From Helcococcus kunzii ATCC 51366 (GTDB lineage Bacteria > Bacillota > Clostridia > Tissierellales > Peptoniphilaceae), in assembly GCF_000245755.1 (NCBI RefSeq), contig NZ_JH601088.1, forward strand, positions 459,295 to 523,294: a stretch of DNA of 64,000 nucleotides, written 5' to 3'. Below are positions 48,654-57,633 of this stretch, piece after piece; the stretch's first letter is position 1; each line of letters starts with the position of its first letter. A model generated the notes under the pieces. It saw only the letters and a program-made list of their open reading frames with translations. It did not search any database and was not told the origin of the DNA. The position numbers and the translations under genes are program-made.

Positions 48654-49928
48654 ATGAATATTATTTTATATTTGATTAATAATGTGTTTTCACAAGCGGT
48701 ATTTATTATTGGCTTTGTGGCACTAATTGGATTAATTCTTCAGAAAAAAGAATTTCATCAAGTAGTTCCTAGTGTTATAAAAACTATGATTGGGTTTATG
48801 CTAATTGATACTGGTGGAAAATCTCTTGGAATGGCTCTTTTACCATTACAACCAATCTTAAGTAAAGTATTTAACTTAAATGTAAATGTTGAATCAATTG
48901 GTGAAGCTATGGGCGGTGTTTCAGAAATTGGCTTTGAAATGTCATTGATTTTTGCTCTAGGTTTCTTAATAAATATTTTAATTGCAAGATTTACGAAATG
49001 GAAGTTCATACATCTTAGTGCTCATGTTTCATTTTTCTTCTCTGGATTAATTGCAGCCTTATTAAAATATAATACTTCATTGTCCACGTTAGCGATAATA
49101 ATAATTGGAGGAATATTATTGGGAATATATATGACATTTACATGTGCTTATGTATATCCTCTAATGAAAAACATTAAAGGTGGAGAAGGGTTTACTTTAG
49201 CGCATTCGAGTTCTATAGGGCTGTTAATAGGAGCTGGTGTAGGTAAATTAGTAGGAAACAAAGAAAAAGATATGGAAGACTTAAAACTTCCAAAATCATT
49301 AGGGTTTTTTAGAGAAATGACTATTGCATTAGCATTAGTAATGACTTTTCTATTTTTAATAGCATCCATAGCAGCTGGACCATCTTGGGTGATGGAAAAT
49401 GTATCAAATGGTCAGGATATTTTAGTCTTTAGTATAATGAATGGATTGACTTTTGGAGTATGGATAACAGTTATCATTACAGGAGTAAGAATGTTGCTTG
49501 GAGAAATTGTACCTGCGTTCCATGGTATATCCTCAAAATTAATACCAAATTCAATACCTGGTTTGGATATTCCATTATTATTTCCAAATTATCCTACAAC
49601 AGTAATCGTTGGTTTTATTTCAAGTTTAGTTGCGGGATTTGTAGGAGTAGTAATATTAGGTTTGATAAAATATCCAATAGCTGTGTTTCCAGCTCTAATA
49701 CCAACATTCTTTACAGGTGCTATAACAGGTATTTTTGGTAATAGTACAGGTGGAAGAAGAGGAGCTATTGTAGCTTCTTTTGTGAATGGTTTAATTTTAA
49801 TTTTTGGTCAAGCGTTATTACTACCTATGGTAGGTTCATATGATCAAATTATGAGAATTTTAGCTGAAACTGACTATGCTTTCTATGGACCACTGTTAGG
49901 TTTTATATTAAAAATGATAGGAATATAA
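48654..49928 (+). CDS. PTS system EIIC component, ascorbate (UlaA) family
   Basis: A 424-aa membrane transporter with about ten to eleven helices and family features at the N-terminus (FSQAVFIIGFVALIGLILQKK, then VIKTMIGFMLIDTGGKSLG). UlaA-family permeases carry L-ascorbate in E. coli, but Firmicutes members carry other sugars or polyols, so the substrate is open. The next gene is not an ascorbate-pathway enzyme, which argues against ascorbate. GGAG lies just before the start. Confidence 0.9.
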   Translation: MNIILYLINNVFSQAVFIIGFVALIGLILQKKEFHQVVPSVIKTMIGFMLIDTGGKSLGMALLPLQPILSKVFNLNVNVESIGEAMGGVSEIGFEMSLIFALGFLINILIARFTKWKFIHLSAHVSFFFSGLIAALLKYNTSLSTLAIIIIGGILLGIYMTFTCAYVYPLMKNIKGGEGFTLAHSSSIGLLIGAGVGKLVGNKEKDMEDLKLPKSLGFFREMTIALALVMTFLFLIASIAAGPSWVMENVSNGQDILVFSIMNGLTFGVWITVIITGVRMLLGEIVPAFHGISSKLIPNSIPGLDIPLLFPNYPTTVIVGFISSLVAGFVGVVILGLIKYPIAVFPALIPTFFTGAITGIFGNSTGGRRGAIVASFVNGLILIFGQALLLPMVGSYDQIMRILAETDYAFYGPLLGFILKMIGI

Positions 49929-49929
49929 T

Positions 49930-50601
49930 ATGAATAAAATAATACTATTTTTAACTTACGCTTATCCTAATAGGGAAAAATTTTTCAAAATATTAGACAT
50001 GCTTGATAAAAACAATGTTTATGGTGTAGAAATAGGAATACCTTCAAGAAATCCGTATTTAGATGGAGAAATCATAAAAAAAGCTACAGAGAAAGTTTAT
50101 ATTAATGGTTTTAATGAAGATGAATTTATTTCAGATATAAAAAGAATATATAATAGATATAATTTTAAAAAATATCTAATGGGATATGACACTGAAATAA
50201 AAGAATACAGAATTAAAAAAATTTCTAAATACTATGATGGGATAATTGTGGTAGATAGTTTAAATAATATTAAACAAATACCTTTAGTAAAGCCTAATGA
50301 AAAAGTAAATATTGAAAAAATAAAAAATGGTAATCCCGATTTTATATATTTAATAAGTGGGGAAGGTAAAACTGGTTCTTTCCAAAAAACTCCAAATCAA
50401 TATCTTGAGAATTTACGAACTATAAAAGAACATTTAGATATCCCTTGTTTCATAGGTTTCGGCATAACAACCAAATCAGATGTTGAAAACATTATTTCAT
50501 CGGGCGCGGATGGTGCGATTATTGGATCAAAATTTGTTTCATTGGTAGATGATTTGGGGAAAGTTAGAGAATATATTATTGAATTAAAAGGCTCAAAGTA
50601 G
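49930..50601 (+). CDS. TrpA-like TIM-barrel enzyme in a PTS operon
   Basis: A 223-aa protein of the tryptophan synthase alpha family, one base after the EIIC gene. The two TrpA catalytic acids are kept at the correct spacing: Glu34 in VEIGIP and Asp45 in YLDG (TrpA Glu49 and Asp60, 11 residues apart). The phosphate-binding parts are also kept: IYLISGEGKTGS, GFGITTKSDV and AIIGSKFV. It is about 45 residues shorter than TrpA, mainly in the middle. No trpB or other trp gene is present. Since TrpA performs a retro-aldol cleavage giving glyceraldehyde-3-P, a similar cleavage or isomerisation of the sugar phosphate delivered by the PTS is a reasonable inference. Confidence 0.72.
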   Translation: MNKIILFLTYAYPNREKFFKILDMLDKNNVYGVEIGIPSRNPYLDGEIIKKATEKVYINGFNEDEFISDIKRIYNRYNFKKYLMGYDTEIKEYRIKKISKYYDGIIVVDSLNNIKQIPLVKPNEKVNIEKIKNGNPDFIYLISGEGKTGSFQKTPNQYLENLRTIKEHLDIPCFIGFGITTKSDVENIISSGADGAIIGSKFVSLVDDLGKVREYIIELKGSK

Positions 50602-50606
50602 CTATT

Positions 50607-50638
50607 AGAACTCTATGGTTAAATAGGGTTCTTTTTAG
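50607..50638 (+). terminator. Terminator of the PTS operon
   Basis: AGAACTCTAT and ATAGGGTTCT (one G-U pair) with a 6-base loop, followed by five Ts. Confidence 0.85.
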
Positions 50639-50678
50639 TTTATTTTGTAGAAATAAAATTTCAAAGTGGTGCAGAAAG

Positions 50679-50707
50679 TTGAAAACGTAAACCACGACAT
50701 GTATAAT
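50679..50707 (+). promoter_or_regulatory. Promoter of nagZ
   Basis: TTGAAA (50679-50684), a 17-base spacer and TATAAT (50702-50707). The -35 is extended as TTGAAAACG and the -10 is followed by AAAGTTGAAAATAA. The promoter at 54466 shares both extensions. Confidence 0.85.
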
Positions 50708-50724
50708 AAAGTTGAAAATAATAT

Positions 50725-50798
50725 AAAAAGGGGGTATTACTTAGTGAAATAGAAAGTGAATTTATGTATTCGATTTGATATTTTACTAAAAAACATAT
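50725..50798 (+). promoter_or_regulatory. Leader of nagZ with distant Shine-Dalgarno and hairpin
   Basis: AAAAAGGGGG (50725-50734) is the only good ribosome site, but it is 64 bases from the ATG. Between them TTAGTGAAATA (50741-50751) pairs with TATTTTACTAA (50779-50789), with an inner GAAT/ATTC pair. The start codon follows 9 bases after the hairpin. Folding would bring the ribosome site near the ATG. Confidence 0.6.
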
Positions 50799-53261
50799 AT
50801 GAAAAGAAAATTATTGTCTATTTTGTTAGCGTTCGTTCTTATATTTCAATTTATACCTTTAGGAACGGCAGAAGCTGCAAATACTTCAGGAAAGAGTGTT
50901 GACGAAATTGTGGCAGGCATGACATTGGATGAAAAAATCGGTCAGATGCTTATGGTGGAATTTAGAAACTGGAAAACAGCTGATCAAACAGAACTAAAAC
51001 CTGTAACAGAATTGAATAGTGAAATAAAAGAGGCTATTCAAAAATATAAATTTGGTGGAATTATTTTGTTTGCTGAAAATGTAGTTGAAACAGAACAAAC
51101 ACGAAGATTAACCCACTATATTCAAGAAGCAGCAATTGAAGCTAAAATGCCTCCATTGTTACTTTCAATAGACCAAGAGGGTGGTAAAGTTGTAAGACTT
51201 GGTACAGGTACAAATATGCCTGGTAATATGGCTTTGGGAGCAACAGCAGATGAGGATCTTGCATATATTTATGGTAAAACTATAGGTGAAGAAGTTAAAT
51301 CATTAGGTATAAATGTTAACTTAGCACCAGTAATGGACGTAAATAATAATCCTAATAACCCAGTTATTGGTGAGAGATCAATTTCAAGTGATCCTAATTT
51401 AGTTGCTAAACTTGGTACAAAAGTACTTTATGGTATTCAAGATACTGGAGTAAGTGCTGCTATAAAACATTTCCCAGGTCATGGTGATACTGCAACAGAT
51501 AGCCACGTAGGATTACCAGAAGTGGATAAATCTTATGATGAAGTTTCTCAAATGGAACTAGTACCATTTTTCAAAGCTGCCGAACAAGGCGTAGATATGA
51601 TAATGACAGCTCATATTTCTTATCCACAATTAGAGAAAGATAAGGCAATATCTAAAAAAGATGGTACAGAAATATCCATTCCAGCGACACTTTCAGATGA
51701 CATTTTGACAGGTGTTATTAGAGATAAGATGAATTACGATGGAATTATCATTACAGACGCTATGAATATGAAGGCTATTTCAAGCCACTTTGGTGAAGAA
51801 GAAGCTATTCTTATGACTATAAAAGCTGGTACTGATATTCCTTTAATGCCTACATTATTACAATCTAAAGCTGATTTAGAAAAATTAGATGGCATTATTG
51901 CTGCTATAAAAACAGCAGTTGAAAATAATGAAATAACTGAAGAAAGAATAGATGAATCAGTTAAAAGAATTTTAGAGCTAAAAGAAAGAAGGGGAATATT
52001 AGATCTTGATCAATATAATATTCCATTAGAAGAAAAATTAACTACTGCATTGGAAACAGTTGGTTCAAGAGAACATTTTGAAAATCAAAGAATGATAACT
52101 CAAAGAGCTTTAACAGTTACAAAAAACAACGATAATACTCTTCCATTGAAACCAAAGGCAGGAGAAAAAGTTTTAATACTTACTCCATATGAAAATGAAC
52201 TACCAGGATTTACTTATGGTTTTACTAATTTACAAAAAGAAGGAATTATCGATAAAGCTGTTAAATATGAAGTTAAACAATTTACAGATAAAACTACTTC
52301 AGAAGAAATAAGTGCACTTGTAGATAAATTTGATTATGTGATTGTGACAAGTGAAATTAGTGCTGAATCAAGATTAGCAAGCACTCACTGGTTATCCAAT
52401 ATACCTGATCAATTGACAACATTAGCTAAAAAAGCAGGAAAACCATCTGTCGTAATTAGTATCGGTAAACCATACGACGCTGATAGATATGACATGGCTG
52501 ATGCTATGGTTTTAGCTTATGGAGCGAAGGGAATGGATCCTACAGAAGCTGGTAAAGATCCAGTTAAAGCTTTTGGACCAAATATTCCTTATTCATTAGA
52601 TGTTGTATTTGGTAAAGTTGGTTCTACAGGTAAACTTCCAGTAGATGTTCCTGCATTAGATGATAACAATAAATATTCTGATGAAATAGCATACCCATTA
52701 GGTTTTGGTTTGAAAACTGATGCTAAAGATGATGAAGAACCAGAAAAACACGGATGGGAACAAGTCGGTGGTAAATGGTTTTACTACGATCATGGAAAAC
52801 AAGCTAAGTCTGAATGGAAATGGATTGATAATACATGGAAATTCTTCAATTCAAAAGGTGAATCAATGACACAAACATATCACGAAAATGGCATGATTTG
52901 GTTATCCTTAGAAGGACCTCAAACTAGATATCAAAAAGGCTGGTGGACAAATCCAGACAATGGATATAGATACTTCTTTAGATTATCCTCAGGCACAATG
53001 GTTAAGGGAAGACAATGGATTGACGGAAATTGGAGATTCTTTAGAAAATCCGGTACATTAGCAACAGGCTGGCAAAAACTTCCATTAGGCTGGATGTACT
53101 TTAGACCAGGTACTGGTACTCAAGCATTTGGATGGCAATGGATTGACGGTGTTTGGAGATACTTAAGACCATCAACAGGTACAAGAGTATCTGGAAAACA
53201 ATGGATTGATGGAAGATGGTACAACTTTACTGGCGACGGTAAATTAATAGGCAGAAGATAA
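50799..53261 (+). CDS. nagZ: Secreted beta-N-acetylglucosaminidase NagZ (GH3) with cell-wall-binding repeats
   Basis: A secreted 820-aa hydrolase that should remove GlcNAc from muropeptides or wall fragments. It has a signal peptide (1 to about 27), a GH3 catalytic domain (about 35-410) with IDQEGG, the [14 protein letters not shown] dyad loop (Asp233, His235) and nucleophile Asp near 320 in IITDAMN, then a GH3 C-terminal domain (about 430-640). Residues about 650-820 are six or seven Trp/Tyr-rich repeats of about 20-25 aa (GW...G.W.YF..SG), like choline- or wall-binding repeats. The same domain ends the AmiE-like protein at 54587. B. subtilis NagZ (YbbD) has the same catalytic layout without these repeats. 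Confidence 0.92.
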   Translation: MKRKLLSILLAFVLIFQFIPLGTAEAANTSGKSVDEIVAGMTLDEKIGQMLMVEFRNWKTADQTELKPVTELNSEIKEAIQKYKFGGIILFAENVVETEQTRRLTHYIQEAAIEAKMPPLLLSIDQEGGKVVRLGTGTNMPGNMALGATADEDLAYIYGKTIGEEVKSLGINVNLAPVMDVNNNPNNPVIGERSISSDPNLVAKLGTKVLYGIQDTGVSAAIKHFPGHGDTATDSHVGLPEVDKSYDEVSQMELVPFFKAAEQGVDMIMTAHISYPQLEKDKAISKKDGTEISIPATLSDDILTGVIRDKMNYDGIIITDAMNMKAISSHFGEEEAILMTIKAGTDIPLMPTLLQSKADLEKLDGIIAAIKTAVENNEITEERIDESVKRILELKERRGILDLDQYNIPLEEKLTTALETVGSREHFENQRMITQRALTVTKNNDNTLPLKPKAGEKVLILTPYENELPGFTYGFTNLQKEGIIDKAVKYEVKQFTDKTTSEEISALVDKFDYVIVTSEISAESRLASTHWLSNIPDQLTTLAKKAGKPSVVISIGKPYDADRYDMADAMVLAYGAKGMDPTEAGKDPVKAFGPNIPYSLDVVFGKVGSTGKLPVDVPALDDNNKYSDEIAYPLGFGLKTDAKDDEEPEKHGWEQVGGKWFYYDHGKQAKSEWKWIDNTWKFFNSKGESMTQTYHENGMIWLSLEGPQTRYQKGWWTNPDNGYRYFFRLSSGTMVKGRQWIDGNWRFFRKSGTLATGWQKLPLGWMYFRPGTGTQAFGWQWIDGVWRYLRPSTGTRVSGKQWIDGRWYNFTGDGKLIGRR

Positions 53262-53267
53262 TTAGAA

Positions 53268-53313
53268 AAACTAAAAGGCTATTGGAGCAAAATTCCAATA
53301 GCCTTTAGTTTTT
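53268..53313. terminator. Bidirectional terminator between nagZ and the minus-strand genes
   Basis: A long near-perfect stem, AAACTAAAAGGCTATTGGA against TCCAATAGCCTTTAGTTT, with a short loop and U runs on both strands. It serves nagZ (+) and the 53319 gene (-). Confidence 0.92.
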
Positions 53314-53318
53314 TTGGT

Positions 53319-53555
53319 TTATTTATCAGCTTTTTTTAACTTTTTGTAAAAACGGATAGTATAATATATCGAAACTATAGTTAAAATAATTGATATATAG
53401 AAAACACCTACAGCTCTACCATATTTATAAAAGGTTTTATCTCCCCATGTTTGAGCATAATAGAATCTTATTGCAAGAGTAAATATTAGAAATAGTATAG
53501 AAGAGATATAGTTAAGTTTGAACATTGTATTATTTAAGTTATTATTTGTACACAC
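53319..53555 (-). CDS. Small two-helix membrane protein
   Basis: A 78-aa protein with membrane segments at about 13-30 and 47-67 and a basic C-terminus. On the minus strand the GTG start at 53555 has AAGGAGG 8 bases upstream and overlaps the end of the preceding gene by 14 bases, so translation is coupled. An ATG ten codons later lacks a ribosome site. Function unknown. In this pair it could be an accessory or immunity-type membrane partner of the secreted protein, but nothing in the sequence proves that. Confidence 0.65.
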   Translation of the reverse strand: MCTNNNLNNTMFKLNYISSILFLIFTLAIRFYYAQTWGDKTFYKYGRAVGVFYISIILTIVSIYYTIRFYKKLKKADK

Positions 53556-54180
53556 CTATAAAACCTCCTTCAATAAATTTTGTTACTTTATATTTATAGA
53601 ATCCTGTTTTAGATCCGTCTTTTCTTATAGAATATCCTTCACGTGTTTCAATTCTCCATTTAGCTTGGTACTTTATATTACCTCTTGTATGTGGTGGAAC
53701 CTTAAAGCTTTGACTTTTTGTTACTTTATGAGTAAGAGAAAGACCATTATATGAAAAAGTTAATTCTTTAGTGTTACTGAACTGCATTGTTGCACCATAA
53801 GTTCCACCAAATACCCATCCATCATTACCTAAAAGTAACTCATTAGATTTAATAAAACCTGTGTTATAATAACTTATTAATCTACTACCTGTAGAAACTA
53901 TTGGATTATCTTGACAATATGGATATCCAGGCATACCTGGAGTGCATACTCTTCTAACGGAAATTTTGTTTCTGTTATTCATAGAATTAATAAAATTATA
54001 TAAGTGTGCACTTTCTTCAAAAAAATATATATCATTATTTTCTTTATCTAACAATGTAGTATCATCAATAATCTCAAATCTATTAATTGTTAATTCTTCG
54101 TTTGAGTACGCGTAAACATTAGTATTAATTAAGAAAAATATCAATGCTAATGAAAAAAAAGTTTTAATTGTTTTATTCAT
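53542..54180 (-). CDS. Secreted protein of unknown function
   Basis: A 212-aa protein with a signal peptide (1 to about 24, ending NVYAYS). The mature part has CTPGMPGYPYC near residues 98-108 (a possible disulphide) and a beta-rich second half (residues about 130-212, GGTYGATMQFS, SQSFKVPPHTRGNIKYQAKWRIE, GFYKYKVTKF). The VPPHT-containing strand pattern is of the kind found in small secreted Firmicutes beta-proteins and, more loosely, aerolysin-like folds; no family is certain. AAAGGAGAAAAT precedes the ATG on the minus strand. It lies between nagZ and amiE, divergent from the latter. Confidence 0.65.
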   Translation of the reverse strand: MNKTIKTFFSLALIFFLINTNVYAYSNEELTINRFEIIDDTTLLDKENNDIYFFEESAHLYNFINSMNNRNKISVRRVCTPGMPGYPYCQDNPIVSTGSRLISYYNTGFIKSNELLLGNDGWVFGGTYGATMQFSNTKELTFSYNGLSLTHKVTKSQSFKVPPHTRGNIKYQAKWRIETREGYSIRKDGSKTGFYKYKVTKFIEGGFIGVYK

Positions 54181-54465
54181 ATTTTCTCCTTTATTATTAA
54201 ATTTTTCAATTTCTATACTTTTATATTTAAATTTTTAATTAATCATTTGATTTTCCTCCCTTCGTATTTCAAATAATAGTTAAAATATACAAAATGATAT
54301 ATAAATTAAATATATTAATTATTTTTATGATATTATTTTAACATTTTATTTTTGTTTTTTCAATTGATATATTAAATAATAAATTACAAAAAACTTTAAT
54401 ATATTTTATCTAAAATTTAACTTATTCCATTTCAAGAAATAATATTTCAAAATATCGATTTACTC

Positions 54466-54494
54466 TTGAAAACGATATGCCTTACTAATATAAT
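54466..54494 (+). promoter_or_regulatory. Promoter of the AmiE-like gene
   Basis: TTGAAA (54466-54471), a 17-base spacer and TATAAT (54489-54494). The -35 continues ACG and the -10 is followed by CAAGTTGAAAATAA, as at nagZ. Confidence 0.85.
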
Positions 54495-54512
54495 CAAGTT
54501 GAAAATAAAATA

Positions 54513-54586
54513 AAAGGAGGAATTAGGGCTAAGTCTAAATTAAATACTTTTTATTTATTAATTTAGAATTTACCTAAAAAAATCAT
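54513..54586 (+). promoter_or_regulatory. Leader of the AmiE-like gene with distant Shine-Dalgarno and hairpin
   Basis: AAAGGAGG (54513-54520) is 66 bases from the ATG. TTAGG (54523-54527) pairs with CCTAA (54573-54577), and inside it CTAAATTAAATA (54535-54546) pairs with TATTTATTAATTTAG (54552-54566, with a small bulge). The ATG follows 9 bases after the outer arm, the same distance as at nagZ. Confidence 0.6.
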
Positions 54587-56710
54587 ATGTTAAAAAGAAC
54601 GTTATCACTATTATTAGCTTTTGCTTTAGCTATACAAGCCTTTTTTATTGCTGATGTGAAAGCGGAAGAAACTGATTTTAAAAATCCTGAGTTTATTGAA
54701 TTACTTGATGAACTAATCTCATCAGAAAATAATTATGGATTATCAGGTGCACAGTTAGCTGTATATAAAGACGGAAATTTGATAAAAAATAGTGCTTATG
54801 GTTATATCAATAACTATAAAAACAAATTTGATGAAAATGGAGATGTTATTTTTGGTGACTTTGATATTCTTCCTAAAAATGAAAGAGTAAAAGTAACAGA
54901 AAATACTCTATTCGACCTTGCAAGTAATACAAAAATGTATGCAACAGTCTATGCAATGCAAAAATTAGCTTCTGAAGGAAAAGTTTCTTTAGATACTAAG
55001 ATTTCAGAAATATTTCCTGAATTTTTAGAATTTGCTAATGAAAATGGCTGGAAAGATAAAATTGATGTAAGAATGGTTTTAAGTCATAGAGCAGGTTTTG
55101 CTCCAGATCCTCAATACCATAACGAAAAATTTGATGCGGTTGATCAAATAAAAAACGGGAAAAATGATTTATATTCTCAAGATAGAGAAAAGACATTTGA
55201 AATGGTAATGAAGACTCCGCTTAATACAGAACCAGACACTGATTGGGCATATTCAGATGCTGATATGATGTTAGCTGGTTTTATAGTTGAAAAATTGAGC
55301 GGAATGCCTTTAGAGGAATATGTTTCAAAAAATTTCTATAAACCATTGGGATTAGACAGGATAACATTTAATCCTCAAGAAGCTGGATTTAAAGTAAATG
55401 AATTATCTGCTTCAGAATTAAACGGAAATACAAGAGACGGAAAAAACTTCTTTAATAATGTGAGAACTACCATTGTAGAAGGTGAAGTACATGATGAAAA
55501 GGCCTATTATTCAATGGGTGGAGTTTCCGGTCATGCAGGATTATTTGGATCTGCGCAACAAATAGCATATTTAGCACAAGCTATGATTTATGATGGCGAA
55601 TTAAATGGTGTTAAATTATTCGATAAGGAAACAATTGATAAATTTACAGAAGTTTCTCCATGGCATACTCAAGCAAATGGAGGATGGAGAAGAAAAAGCG
55701 AATCAGGTGGTGCAGCTGCATGGTATTCTGAATTTGCTCCTGCAGGTACAATCGGTCATACTGGTTGGACAGGTACAAATACAATGATTGATAAAGAAAA
55801 TAAACTGACACTATCATTAAATACAAACTCAAGAAACACACCATTAATGCACCCTGGAACTAATGACTTCTATAACTATAATAGTAATATTAGTTCATAT
55901 GGTCTAGTTTCAGAACTTATCTATAGAGCATTAGGATTAGCTGATGGGAAAGATGTAGATGAAGTGCTTATAAAAATCATTGAAGCAGACTATGTTGAAG
56001 ATGTATCAAAAGAACTACCATCAAAGAGAAATACAATAAGATCTTTAATGGATGTACTAAAAGATAGAGCTAAAGGAAATAAAGTTTTAACAAATTACCT
56101 TGAATATGATAAAATTCAAAAACTAATTTCAGATTTAGAGCTTACAAAATATGAAGACTTAAAGAGAATCTCACTAATTGAAAAACCTGTAGAAAAACAT
56201 GGCTGGAAACAAATTGGAAACAAATGGACATATTATGACCATGGTAAACAAGCTAAGTCAGAATGGAAATGGATCAATAAAACTTGGGAATATTTCAACT
56301 CCAAAGGTGAATCAATTGACCAAATCTATAAAGAAAATGGAATGCACTGGCTTTCTATCGCTGGACCAAATACAAGATACTACAAAGGTTGGTGGTTAAA
56401 TCCTCAAAATGGTTCAAAATACTATTTCAGACAAAGCTCAGGTACAATGGTGAAAGGAAAACAATTCATCGATGGTAATTGGAGATACTTCAGAAACTCC
56501 GGAACAATGGCAACAGGATGGCAAAAACTTCCATTAGGTTGGATGTACTTTAGACCTGCGACAGGTACACAAGCCTACGGTTGGCAATATATAGATGGAG
56601 TATGGAGATATTTAAGACCATCAACAGGTACAAGAGTATCAGGTAAACAATGGATTGATGGAAGATGGTACAATTTTACATGGGACGGTAAGTTAATAGG
56701 AAAAAGATAA
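54587..56710 (+). CDS. Secreted serine hydrolase, beta-lactamase/AmiE-like, with cell-wall-binding repeats
   Basis: A 707-aa exported protein. It has a signal peptide (1 to about 26), then a class C beta-lactamase/DD-peptidase fold (about 35-465) with Ser113-x-x-Lys116 (SNTK), a YSD at about 221-223 in place of YxN, and HTG near 391. In B. subtilis the comparable YbbE/AmiE is an N-acetylmuramyl-L-alanine amidase working with NagZ, and I infer the same here. The C-terminus (about 540-707) repeats the Trp-rich binding domain of NagZ almost segment for segment, ending [11 protein letters not shown]...GKLIGKR. Esterase or D-Ala peptidase activity are alternatives. Confidence 0.85.
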   Translation: MLKRTLSLLLAFALAIQAFFIADVKAEETDFKNPEFIELLDELISSENNYGLSGAQLAVYKDGNLIKNSAYGYINNYKNKFDENGDVIFGDFDILPKNERVKVTENTLFDLASNTKMYATVYAMQKLASEGKVSLDTKISEIFPEFLEFANENGWKDKIDVRMVLSHRAGFAPDPQYHNEKFDAVDQIKNGKNDLYSQDREKTFEMVMKTPLNTEPDTDWAYSDADMMLAGFIVEKLSGMPLEEYVSKNFYKPLGLDRITFNPQEAGFKVNELSASELNGNTRDGKNFFNNVRTTIVEGEVHDEKAYYSMGGVSGHAGLFGSAQQIAYLAQAMIYDGELNGVKLFDKETIDKFTEVSPWHTQANGGWRRKSESGGAAAWYSEFAPAGTIGHTGWTGTNTMIDKENKLTLSLNTNSRNTPLMHPGTNDFYNYNSNISSYGLVSELIYRALGLADGKDVDEVLIKIIEADYVEDVSKELPSKRNTIRSLMDVLKDRAKGNKVLTNYLEYDKIQKLISDLELTKYEDLKRISLIEKPVEKHGWKQIGNKWTYYDHGKQAKSEWKWINKTWEYFNSKGESIDQIYKENGMHWLSIAGPNTRYYKGWWLNPQNGSKYYFRQSSGTMVKGKQFIDGNWRYFRNSGTMATGWQKLPLGWMYFRPATGTQAYGWQYIDGVWRYLRPSTGTRVSGKQWIDGRWYNFTWDGKLIGKR

Positions 56711-56726
56711 AAGTAATAGAAATGAG

Positions 56727-56750
56727 AAAAGAGGCTTCGGCCTCTTTTTT
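56727..56750 (+). terminator. Terminator after the AmiE-like gene
   Basis: AAAAGAGGC-TTCG-GCCTCTTTTTT, a compact stem with the stable TTCG loop. Confidence 0.93.
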
Positions 56751-57633
56751 CTGATGAAATGGAATGAAATCTTTTTAAGTTATTATATAAAAAATTTCTA
56801 TTCTAGTAAAATAGGGATAATAATTGTTTTGTGAAAATAAACTATTGTAGAATGATTAATTCAAGCTATACTTTTTTAAAAAATTATGGTCCGTAAATAC
56901 CCTAGGGGGGTATTTAAAAGAGTATAAATTAAAAAATTATGGTCTTGATATACCCCTAGGGGGTATAATACGGACCATGTTTTTCAAATATTCCTTTTAT
57001 ATTAACATATAAAACTATAGATATATGGTCTTAAATATACTGGGGTTGGGTATTTTGGGATCATAGTCCTTAAGATTTTCTAGAATTTTATGGTCCTAAA
57101 TATACCTAGGAGGGGTATCTAGAGACCATAAAAAATTGAGTATGGTCTAAAAAATACGGTAGGGGGGTATTTACGGAGCATAACATACGTCATAAAATAC
57201 AATATTATATCATAAAAATTCAAAAATCGTAAAAACGCACCATAATAAAAACGCATTTTCGTAAAAACTCACCATTATAAAATCCCATAACAATACGTTC
57301 CAACAACTCTCATATCAAAAATTCTACAATTTTGCATTTCTACATATTTATATAACTATTACAACATCTCCAAACCAAAAAAATATACATTCCTCCGCTC
57401 TATAGTTTTCTATTCCTGCACATCTACATTCCAACATCTCCACACATCCTAAATCCATTCAATCAATAATCCCAGACTCTCCACCCACATATCTCCAAAT
57501 CCCACTACATAACATTCCCACATCTCAATACTAAACTTTCCAATTTCTATAAAAACATTTTCATTTGTTTTAAACTATGTAATAATGTTATATAATATAT
57601 TTAAGAAATAAAATTTACTAGTGAGGGAGAATA
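56751..57633. other. Repeat and G-depleted intergenic region before murR
   Basis: About 880 bases without a supported gene. The first part holds five tandem palindromes (56885-57184). The second (57185-57566) is C- and A-rich with only about a dozen Gs on the + strand, including 91 consecutive bases with none (57476-57566). A TATAAT at 57591-57596 probably belongs to the murR promoter. Confidence 0.6.
56885..57184. repeat. Five tandem imperfect palindromes, ATGGTCC...GGACCAT family
   Basis: Units of about 41-46 bases lie at 56885-56925, 56938-56979, 57023-57065, 57088-57131 and 57139-57184. The consensus is ATGGTCC, TAAATACC, a central CCTAGG-rich part, GGGTATTTA and GGACCAT; each unit is a hairpin with different substitutions in its two arms. 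Unit two is the most symmetric. The last ends TTACGGAGCATAA, close to the repeats at 161-330. Confidence 0.8.

Larger units (their letters stand above)
54181..54586. other. Divergent control region between the secreted protein and the AmiE-like gene
   Basis: Very AT-rich. The + strand side holds the 54466 promoter and 54513 leader listed below. On the - strand, besides the ribosome site next to the 54180 start, a second GGGAGGAAAA lies about 75 bases upstream with a four-codon reading frame after it. No further gene. Confidence 0.5.

Noticed and set aside
47926..49928. Naming the PTS genes ulaCBA and assigning L-ascorbate
   Set aside because: Family membership is visible but no ascorbate-pathway enzyme is encoded nearby; the linked enzyme is TrpA-like, so the substrate is left open.
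49930..50601. Annotating the gene as trpA
   Set aside because: No trpB or other tryptophan gene is near, the protein is about 45 residues short and the operon is a PTS operon, so the classical function is doubtful.
56885..57184. CRISPR array
   Set aside because: Units are themselves imperfect palindromes, differ from each other, have irregular gaps and no cas genes are nearby.
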